This document shows, in pieces, positions 1 to 6,867 of a stretch of 7,373 nucleotides of DNA. Origin of the DNA: DATLFP01 sp035540955 (lineage in GTDB: Bacteria > Actinomycetota > Acidimicrobiia > Acidimicrobiales > CADCSY01); the NCBI GenBank assembly GCA_035540955.1, contig DATLFP010000249.1, forward strand, positions 1 through 7,373. Direction: 5' to 3'. Position 1 is the first letter of the stretch, and each line of letters opens with the position of its first letter. Under the pieces are notes generated by a model. That model worked only from the letters and a program-made list of their open reading frames with translations, was not told where the DNA came from and did not search any database. The position numbers and the translations under genes are program-made.

Positions 1-891
1 CTTGGTGACGGCTCGTCGTTGCTTGCGGTTCACGGTCCGGTTGGCCCGGCCGGTGCTGATGGGGGTGTCGAGGTCGCCGAGCATCCCCTCGACCCGGCTG
101 TCGCACAGCAGCCGGCGGGCGGTCTCGGGATGGACCGGCACGCCGGCCTCGGTCACCGCGCGCTGGACGCCGTCGGGGTCGACGTGGACGTGGACGACGG
201 CGTTGTTGCGCACCGCCGGGTTGCGGGCGCCGTCGCCGTGCACGAGGTAGGACTCACAGATCCGCACCAGGGCGGTGGCTCGCCGCTGGGCGAGCGATTC
301 TTCCGCGGAAGAATCCGGCTCCGGCAACGCCTTGGCGATGGCGGTGTCGATGACGGCGAGCTCGTCGATGAGCACCCGGGCCCGCACCACCCCCAACCCG
401 TCGTCGTCGGCGCTGGAGGTGAAGGCCCGGAGATCGGCCTGGCGGGCCGGGTCACCCATCGCGATGGCCGTGGCGCGGATGATCCGCTCCAACTGCGCCG
501 CGGTCGCGGTGGCGGCCAGCTCGGCCAGCTCGGCGTCGCTCTCCGCCGTCGCCACCCGCACCAGCGCCCGCACCTTCGAATACGACAGCTCGCCCCGCTC
601 GAACGCCGCCGTGATCGCCGGCAACATCGGCAGGGCTTGCGCGACGCGCACGTGCTCCCGGGCGGTGATCATGCTCAACGAGCACCGCCACGACAGCCAG
701 TGCGCCATCGACCGGCACCCCCACTGCGCCCACGCCTCCCGCCCGTCCAGCTCCGCCACCACCAACAGGAACCGGCACGTCGCCGCCGCGATCTGCCCCG
801 CCAACGTCGTCGCCTCGTGCTCCAACAGCTCCGTCGACGTCGACGACAGCTCCGCGCCACCCACCCCTCCACCCACCCGCATGTCCGACAT
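1..891 (-). CDS. DUF222 (13E12-type) protein, N-terminal 297 residues; the expected HNH nuclease domain lies off the left edge
   Basis: The frame is open from ATG at 891 to the left edge, giving 297 residues without a stop. Residues about 15-270 look like DUF222: a helical N-terminus, a Trp-rich stretch (LDGREAWAQWGCRSMAHWL, 48-66), ITAREHVRVAQALP (75-88), FERGELSYSKVRALVRVA (97-114), the QRRATALVRICESYL helix (202-216), and NNAVVHVHVD with ETARRLLCDS (229-265). The end, RANRTVNRKQRRAV (282-295), resembles the lead-in to the C-terminal HNH motif in this family, which would start just outside the window. A GGGAG Shine-Dalgarno 9 nt upstream supports ATG 891; ATG 882 is an in-frame alternative. 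These proteins are multi-copy in many actinobacteria. Some are annotated as HNH endonucleases, but their role is not established. The gene is divergent from the esterase gene and contains a perfect 20-bp palindrome. Confidence 0.88.
   Translation of the reverse strand, partial: MSDMRVGGGVGGAELSSTSTELLEHEATTLAGQIAAATCRFLLVVAELDGREAWAQWGCRSMAHWLSWRCSLSMITAREHVRVAQALPMLPAITAAFERGELSYSKVRALVRVATAESDAELAELAATATAAQLERIIRATAIAMGDPARQADLRAFTSSADDDGLGVVRARVLIDELAVIDTAIAKALPEPDSSAEESLAQRRATALVRICESYLVHGDGARNPAVRNNAVVHVHVDPDGVQRAVTEAGVPVHPETARRLLCDSRVEGMLGDLDTPISTGRANRTVNRKQRRAVTK
296..315. repeat. Perfect 20-bp palindrome inside the DUF222 gene
   Basis: GATTCTTCCGCGGAAGAATC equals its own reverse complement over all 20 bases, and symmetry stops at the flanking bases. 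On the coding strand it spans residues 193-199 (DSSAEES), using AT-leaning codons (GAT, TCT, GAA, GAA) unlike the surrounding GC-ending ones. It lies in the variable linker before the conserved QRRATAL helix. It may be a protein-binding site, a small palindromic element, or chance. Confidence 0.85.
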
Positions 892-1012
892 GCACCCATT
901 CTCCCGACCAGGTGTGACAGTCACCCAACGTGCGCCGACGTGACGAACCGTCGCCCTGGCCGCCTCCCGGTGGGGCGCAGGCGGATGCGGGCGAAGCGTC
1001 GAACCACCCTCC
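892..1012. promoter_or_regulatory. Divergent intergenic region between the DUF222 and esterase genes, with an 11-bp palindrome
   Basis: This 121-bp gap must hold the promoters for both the leftward DUF222 gene and the rightward esterase gene. At 914-924 it contains GTGACAGTCAC, a perfect 5+1+5 inverted repeat, 23-33 bp upstream of the DUF222 ATG and just before its GGGAG ribosome-binding site (901-905). That position would suit an operator or a transcript-end element, but the repeat is short and could be chance. I could not identify a convincing -35/-10 pair for either gene. Confidence 0.4.
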
Positions 1013-2020
1013 GTGACTCCTTCGACCCGCACCCATCGGCGCGTGCGCGCCCTCGTCGCCTTCTGCGCCGTCGCCGTGGCCTCGCTGGCGGTCCAGCCGG
1101 TCGCCGTCGGGGCACCGAGCGCCAACGCCGGCCCGAAGTCGCTGGTGGCCCTGGGCGACTCGTTCGCGTCCGGGCCGCTCGTCCCCGTGCAGTACGAGCA
1201 GCCCTGGGGGTGCCTGCGGTCGAGCAACAACTACGCCCACCAGGTCGCCCGCGAGCTCGACCTCGAGCTCACCGACGTGACCTGCAGCGGGGCCAGCACC
1301 AAGCACATGTGGGAGACCCACGGTGTGTCGCCCGAGGAGGAGTTCGCGGAGTACGGCGGGTCCTTCGGCTACACCGGTCACCCCGGCAACCCGCCGCAGC
1401 TCGACGCCCTGCGACCCGACACCGACATCGTGACGCTGCAGATCGGCGGGAACGACATCGGCTTCGGGGGCCTCGCCACCACCTGCGGCGAGGGCGCCAT
1501 CCGCGGCCCCGGGTGCCGGCAGGCGGTCGAGGCGCTGCAGCCGTTCGAGCGGATCGAGACCACCTACGAGCGGATCGCCGCGGTGCTCGAGGAGATCCAC
1601 CGGCGCTCGCCGGGCGCCGACATCTTCGTGCTCGGCTACTCCGGGATCTTCAAGATCGGTCCCACCGCCAGCTGTGAGGCGATGGGCGTGGGCGAGGAGG
1701 ATGCGCAGTACCTGCGCGGCATCCAGGAGGCGCTCAACGGCATGATCCAGTCGGTGGCCGAAGCGCCCGACCGCAGCTACAGCGGCGCCACCACCTACGT
1801 CGACGTCTACGGCCCGAGCGCCGGCCACACGGCGTGCGACCTCCCGCTGATCCGCTGGGTGGAGCCGATCGTGCCGGTGAACGCCGCCGCGCCGGTCCAC
1901 CCGAACCTCGGGGGCATGACGGCGGTCAAGGACATCCTCCTCGGCGAGGTGTGGCCGAAGGGCATCCCGCGCCGGGACACCTTGCCCGGCCTGCCGGCGC
2001 CGCCCGACTCGCCGATCTGA
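1013..2020 (+). CDS. Secreted SGNH/GDSL-family esterase or lipase (SEST-like)
   Basis: This is a 335-residue exported hydrolase that probably cleaves ester bonds in lipids or plant/cell-surface esters; the substrate cannot be read from sequence. An N-terminal signal peptide has arginines at 6-12, a hydrophobic core at about 14-33 and an ANA|GP cleavage site after residue 39. SGNH block I is ALGDSFASG with nucleophile Ser50; GGND is at 145-148 with Asn147; the C-terminal block VHPNLGG carries catalytic His296. The usual Asp three residues before that His is absent, as in Streptomyces scabies esterase-type enzymes, which use a Ser-His dyad. Six cysteines (67, 91, 158, 168, 221, 275) suit the three sequential disulfides of that group. 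The start is GTG 1013; no clear Shine-Dalgarno is visible, and GTG 1043 is a possible alternative that keeps the signal peptide. The gene stands alone and ends 22 bp from the convergent rarA. Confidence 0.92.
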   Translation: MTPSTRTHRRVRALVAFCAVAVASLAVQPVAVGAPSANAGPKSLVALGDSFASGPLVPVQYEQPWGCLRSSNNYAHQVARELDLELTDVTCSGASTKHMWETHGVSPEEEFAEYGGSFGYTGHPGNPPQLDALRPDTDIVTLQIGGNDIGFGGLATTCGEGAIRGPGCRQAVEALQPFERIETTYERIAAVLEEIHRRSPGADIFVLGYSGIFKIGPTASCEAMGVGEEDAQYLRGIQEALNGMIQSVAEAPDRSYSGATTYVDVYGPSAGHTACDLPLIRWVEPIVPVNAAAPVHPNLGGMTAVKDILLGEVWPKGIPRRDTLPGLPAPPDSPI

Positions 2021-2042
2021 GCACCTCCGGGGCCGGTCCGGG
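2021..2042. other. Short convergent gap between the esterase and rarA stops
   Basis: Only 22 bp separate the two convergent stop codons (TGA ending at 2020; the rarA stop on the minus strand at 2043-2045). The sequence is GC-rich. It has a weak GGCCG/CGGCC pairing that runs into rarA, with no T-run on either strand. I see no intrinsic terminator, so termination may be Rho-dependent or lie inside the opposing genes. Confidence 0.5.
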
Positions 2043-3419
2043 TCAGCGGCCGGGGTCCTTGAACTTCTCGAACTCGTGCCACTGCTCGGCGTCGTAGGGG
2101 GCGTCGCCCCACCACCGCCGCAGCCGCTCGGCGACCTCGGCCTCGGCGCCGTGCGGAGACGGGCGGTAGTACAGGCGCCGTTCGGCCGACCCGATGTCGC
2201 CGGCGATCTCCGCCGGCCGGTACTCCTGGGCGACGAACCCGCTCGGGTCGCTGTGCGGGTAGCGGTAGCCGCCACCCTCCTGCAGCTTGTTGCGCTGGTA
2301 GGGGTGCTGGCTCTTCAGGTACGGCGGCACCGCCCCCTCCTTCCGCCCCCGCACGTCACCGCCGGCCCGCGCCATCGCCGCCATCACCGTGTTCGACTTC
2401 GGCGCCGTGGCCAGGTAGATGACGGCGTGGCCGAGGTTGAGCGCGGCCTCGGGAAGCCCGACGAACTCGACGGCGCGCGCCGCGGCATCGGCCACGACGA
2501 GGCCGTTCGAGTCGGCCATCCCGACGTCCTCGGAGGCGAGGATCACCAGCCGCCGGGCGATGTAGCGGGCGTCCTCGCCGGCCTCGAGCATCCGGGTGAG
2601 CCAGTAGAGGCCGGCGTCGGGGTCTGACCCCCGGATGGCCTTGATGAACGCCGAGATGATGTCGAAGTGCTCGTCCTCGCCATACCGGAGCACGCGGGCC
2701 TGACGAGCGCGCTCGACGTCGGTGAGCGTCACCTGATCGCGCGACTCCGACCGGGCGAGCGCCAGCGCCACCTCGAGCGTCGTGAGCGCGGCGCGGGCGT
2801 CGCCGCCCGCGAGATCGACGAGATGGTCGAGGGCGTCCGGCGACGCCGTGGCCACCTCGGCGAGAAGCGCTCGCTCCACGACGGTGGCGACCTCCTCGTC
2901 GGACAGAGGGGTGAGGCGGAACAGCGTCGAGCGGCTGATGAGCGGAGCGTTCACCTCGAAGAACGGGTTCTCGGTGGTGGCGCCGATCAGCGTGAGGAGG
3001 CCGGCCTCGACCGCCGGCAGGAGCGCGTCCTGCTGGGACTTGTTGAAGCGGTGCACCTCGTCGAGGAACAGGATCGTTCCCCGCTCCTCCTCGACCAGCC
3101 GCTGCCGCGCCGCCTCGGTCACCTCCCGCACGTCCTTCACGCCGGCCGTCACCGCCGAGAGGGCGACGAACTCCCGGTCGGTCCGGGTGGCGATCACCCG
3201 GGCGATCGTGGTCTTGCCGGTGCCGGGCGGACCCCAGAGGATGATCGAGGACAGCGAGTCGGTCTCGATCAGGGCTCGAAGCGGCGCACCGTCGCCCAGG
3301 AGATGGGCCTGCCCGGCGATCTCGTCGAGGGTGCGGGGCCGCATCCGGGCGGCCAGCGGGGCCACCGAGGCGAGCCGCTCCTGCAGGGCGGCCTCGAAGT
3401 CCGGCGACGGCTTCGCCAT
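2043..3419 (-). CDS. rarA: Replication-associated recombination protein A (RarA/MgsA), AAA+ ATPase
   Basis: This 458-residue protein is full length for RarA/MgsA, the bacterial relative of Mgs1/WRNIP1 and of clamp-loader ATPases. RarA acts at stalled or gapped replication forks with SSB. Visible features are the N-terminal PLAARMRPRTLDEIAGQAHLL (21-41), Walker A GPPGTGKT (63-70), Walker B ILFLDEVHRFNKSQQD (116-131), sensor 1 GATTENPFFEVN (146-157), an Arg-finger candidate SRS (Arg163), and sensor 2 GGDARAAL (205-212). The C-terminal tetramerisation region has GLYWLTRMLEAGEDARYIARR (270-290) followed by ASEDVGMAD. The end has the family's HPYQRNKLQEGGGYRYPHSD-type and YRP segments. The start is ATG 3419. 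No Shine-Dalgarno precedes it, and a weak -10-like TAGGTT lies just upstream, so a leaderless transcript is possible. It is divergent from the ABC-F gene and convergent with the esterase. Confidence 0.96.
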   Translation of the reverse strand: MAKPSPDFEAALQERLASVAPLAARMRPRTLDEIAGQAHLLGDGAPLRALIETDSLSSIILWGPPGTGKTTIARVIATRTDREFVALSAVTAGVKDVREVTEAARQRLVEEERGTILFLDEVHRFNKSQQDALLPAVEAGLLTLIGATTENPFFEVNAPLISRSTLFRLTPLSDEEVATVVERALLAEVATASPDALDHLVDLAGGDARAALTTLEVALALARSESRDQVTLTDVERARQARVLRYGEDEHFDIISAFIKAIRGSDPDAGLYWLTRMLEAGEDARYIARRLVILASEDVGMADSNGLVVADAAARAVEFVGLPEAALNLGHAVIYLATAPKSNTVMAAMARAGGDVRGRKEGAVPPYLKSQHPYQRNKLQEGGGYRYPHSDPSGFVAQEYRPAEIAGDIGSAERRLYYRPSPHGAEAEVAERLRRWWGDAPYDAEQWHEFEKFKDPGR

Positions 3420-3460
3420 ATGGATGCGGAACCTACGCCGCCAGCGACCACACTTGTGCG
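3420..3460. promoter_or_regulatory. 41-bp divergent promoter region for rarA and the ABC-F gene
   Basis: The start codons of rarA (minus) and the ABC-F gene (plus) are only 41 bp apart, so the two promoters must overlap each other or the opposite coding region. Neither gene has a visible Shine-Dalgarno. On the minus strand TAGGTT ends 10 nt before the rarA ATG and could be a -10 for a leaderless or nearly leaderless mRNA. On the plus strand ACACTT lies shortly before the GTG. Both matches are weak and unconfirmed. Confidence 0.35.
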
Positions 3461-5068
<1,608 letters not shown>

Positions 5069-5075
5069 GGCCGCC

Positions 5076-5882
5076 ATGAACGTGGTGCGCGTCATCCCGT
5101 GCCTCGACGTCCGCGACGGCCAGGTGGTCAAGGGCGTCAACTTCGTCGACCTCCGGGAGGCGGGCGACCCCGTCGTGCTGGCGGCGCGCTACGACGAGAT
5201 GGGCGCCGACGAGGTGATCTTCCTCGACATCACCGCCTCGTCCGATGCCCGCGACACGATGGTCGACGTCGTCAGCCGCACCGCCGAGGAGGTGTTCATC
5301 CCCCTGACCGTCGGCGGCGGCATCCGCTCGGTCGAGGACGCCCGCCGGCTGCTCCGGGCCGGCGCCGACAAGGTGAGCGTGAACACCTCGGCCGTCGAGC
5401 GACCGGCGTTGATCGCCGAGATCGCCGACGTGTTCGGCTCCCAGTGCGTGGTGGTCGCCATCGACGCGCGTCATGTCCCGTCCACGGAGGTCCAGCCCAC
5501 CGCGCCGGACCGGACCTCCGTGGGCGGAAGATACGAAGTTTTCACGCATGGAGGCCGGACCCCGACGGGTCTCGACGCCGTCACCTGGGCGATGGTGGCG
5601 CAGCGCCTCGGGGCCGGCGAGATCCTGCTCACGTCGATGGATCGCGACGGCACGCGCGACGGCTTCGACCTCCCGCTCACCCGGGCCATCGCCGACGCCA
5701 CCTCGATCCCGGTCATCGCCAGCGGCGGCGTGGGCACCCTCGACCACCTCGTGGAGGGGGTGATCGAGGGCGGCGCCGATGCGGTGCTGGCGGCGTCGAT
5801 CTTCCACTTCGGCGAGCACACCGTGGCCGAGGCCAAGGAGGTCCTGGCCGCCGCCGGGCTCCAGGTCAGGCCTTCGCGCTGA
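5076..5882 (+). CDS. hisF: Imidazole glycerol phosphate synthase, cyclase subunit HisF
   Basis: HisF is the (beta/alpha)8-barrel cyclase. With the glutaminase HisH it converts PRFAR and ammonia to imidazole glycerol phosphate and AICAR in histidine synthesis. Catalytic Asp11 (VIPCLDV) and Asp130 (VVVAIDA) are both present. The phosphate-binding strands are also seen: LTVGGGIRS (77-85), IASGGVGTLDH (214-224) and ADAVLAASIFHFGE (234-247). The length of 268 residues exceeds the family's usual 250-260. The excess is in residues 133-152, between VVAIDAR and YEVFTHGG, the mobile loop after strand beta5. DNA of that insert folds into a long hairpin, and residues 151-159 are encoded by AT-rich codons (GGA AGA TAC GAA GTT TTC ACG CAT GGA) foreign to the rest of the gene. 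Catalytic residues are intact, so function is likely kept. No other his gene is adjacent. The 3' end overlaps the convergent ABC gene by 17 bp. Confidence 0.97.
   Translation: MNVVRVIPCLDVRDGQVVKGVNFVDLREAGDPVVLAARYDEMGADEVIFLDITASSDARDTMVDVVSRTAEEVFIPLTVGGGIRSVEDARRLLRAGADKVSVNTSAVERPALIAEIADVFGSQCVVVAIDARHVPSTEVQPTAPDRTSVGGRYEVFTHGGRTPTGLDAVTWAMVAQRLGAGEILLTSMDRDGTRDGFDLPLTRAIADATSIPVIASGGVGTLDHLVEGVIEGGADAVLAASIFHFGEHTVAEAKEVLAAAGLQVRPSR
5478..5527. repeat. Long inverted repeat (16-bp stem, 18-nt loop) inside hisF
   Basis: CCACGGAGGTCC (5482-5493) is perfectly complementary to GGACCTCCGTGG (5512-5523), with an 18-nt loop. In RNA the stem continues outward through a U-G wobble (5481/5524) and three G-C pairs (5480/5525, 5479/5526, 5478/5527), making 16 pairs. 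The whole hairpin falls inside the nucleotides for HisF residues 133-152, the segment that is longer than in typical HisF. There is no T-run after it, so it does not look like a terminator. It could be an in-frame palindromic insertion or an RNA structure acting on translation. Confidence 0.85.
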
Positions 5883-6867
5883 CCCGGCGTCTCGAACGGG
5901 CCGGCACCGCCAGCGCGTCGGCCGTCTGCACGCGCTCCCGGAAGTCGCGGGTGCTGTAGCCGGTGACGGTCGCCGCGCTGCGGGCCCGGGCCGTTGCCGA
6001 TCGGGGCATCCCGAACAGCGGGCCGAACTCGCCGAAGTACTCACCGGCCGGCACCACGGCGCGCAGCTCCTCGGAGCCGTCGTCGCGCTCGACGACGATC
6101 TCGATCTCGCCCCGCTCGACGACGTAGATCAGCTCGCCCCACGCGCCCTGGGAGAAGAGGACCTCGCCGGCGCGGAGCCGCACCTGCTCGGGTTCCCGCT
6201 CCGACATCGAGACGGCGGGCACGAGCTCGACCACCTGATCGGCGAGGGGGAGGAGTCGCTGGTCGTGGGTGGCGACCACGACGACGCGGTCGCCGGCGGC
6301 GAGGGTGCGCAGCACCTTCAGCACCTCCTCCACCTGGACGTAGTCCAGGTGGGCGGTGGGCTCGTCGGCGATGAGGAGCGGCGGGTCGAGGGCCAGCGCT
6401 CGCGCCACCGCGACCCGCTGCTGCTGGCCGCCGGAGAGGTCACCGGGAAGGTGCGCGGCTCGGTCGGCGAGGCCGACCTGGGCCAGCAGGGCGTCGGCCC
6501 GGCTACGGGCGTCGCGCCGGCTCCAGCCGGCGGCCCGGAGCGGCACCACCACGTTCTCGCGGGCCGAGAGGCTGGGGACGAGGTTGAAGGCCTGGAACAC
6601 GATGCCGACCGTCGCCCGGCGGTAGGCGGTGAGCGCCTCGCCCCGGAGCGAGGTGACCTCGAGGTCGCCGAAGTGGATGGTCCCCGACCGGGGCCGGAGG
6701 ATCCCACCGAGGCAGGACAGCAGCGATGTCTTGCCGCAGCCGCTCGGGCCGAGCAGCAGCACCAGCGAGCCGGCGGGGGCGTGGAGGTCGAGATGCTCGA
6801 TCGGCCGCACTGCGTACCCGTTGCTCGAGTACTGGATGGTGAGGTCGTCGACGACGAGGTCGCCCAT
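5866..6867 (-). CDS. ABC transporter ATPase (LolD/MacB type) fused to a C-terminal cyclic-nucleotide-binding domain
   Basis: This 333-residue protein is probably the cytoplasmic ATPase of an FtsX/MacB-type exporter or cell-envelope machine. The ABC domain (about 1-215) has Walker A GPSGCGKT (40-47), Q-loop Gln92, signature LSGGQQQRVAVARAL (144-158), Walker B LLIADEP (164-170), a D-loop reading AHLD rather than the common GNLD, and H-loop His201. From about 229 a Crp/PKA-like cNMP domain follows (LRAGEVLFSQGAWGELIYVV, 231-250). Its phosphate-binding cassette is FGEFGPLFGMPRSATA (278-293), with Glu280 and Arg289, the residues that contact ribose and cyclic phosphate in cAMP/cGMP binders. The start is ATG 6867, preceded by GGGGGG 5 nt upstream and overlapping the permease TGA (TGATG), so translation is coupled. 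The 3' end overlaps hisF by 17 bp, convergent. The ligand and transported substrate are unknown. Confidence 0.93.
   Translation of the reverse strand: MGDLVVDDLTIQYSSNGYAVRPIEHLDLHAPAGSLVLLLGPSGCGKTSLLSCLGGILRPRSGTIHFGDLEVTSLRGEALTAYRRATVGIVFQAFNLVPSLSARENVVVPLRAAGWSRRDARSRADALLAQVGLADRAAHLPGDLSGGQQQRVAVARALALDPPLLIADEPTAHLDYVQVEEVLKVLRTLAAGDRVVVVATHDQRLLPLADQVVELVPAVSMSEREPEQVRLRAGEVLFSQGAWGELIYVVERGEIEIVVERDDGSEELRAVVPAGEYFGEFGPLFGMPRSATARARSAATVTGYSTRDFRERVQTADALAVPARSRRRVSAKA
6330..6352. repeat. Perfect 10+3+10 stem-loop inside the ABC-cNMP gene
   Basis: CCACCTGGAC and GTCCAGGTGG (plus-strand orientation) are exact reverse complements separated by three bases (GTA). On the coding strand the element encodes residues 172-180 around the D-loop (AHLDYVQVE). 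The protein constraint partly fixes these codons, so the palindrome may be incidental, but the stem would be very stable in mRNA. Confidence 0.8.

Noticed and set aside
19..1677. A 552-residue open frame on the plus strand across the DUF222 and esterase genes
   Set aside because: It is antisense to the DUF222 frame, then out of frame with the esterase. Its translation is low-complexity Arg/Pro/Gly/Ala-rich with no motif, typical of shadow frames in GC-rich DNA.
2027..2056. A possible bidirectional terminator between the esterase and rarA genes
   Set aside because: Only a 5-bp GGCCG/CGGCC pairing with a long loop is visible, and there is no T-run.
452..2275. A 607-residue minus-strand open frame opposite the esterase
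   Set aside because: Its composition is low-complexity and it covers parts of three real genes. The esterase on the other strand has clear catalytic motifs and a signal peptide.
5478..5527. The hisF hairpin as an intrinsic terminator or attenuator
   Set aside because: It is in the middle of an intact coding sequence and has no downstream T-run on either strand.
5529..5543. Resemblance of GATACGAAGTTTT in hisF to one arm of loxP
   Set aside because: About 11 of 13 bases match one loxP arm, but there is no inverted second arm at the 8-bp spacing. The stretch encodes conserved HisF residues (YEVF), so a recombination site is not supported.
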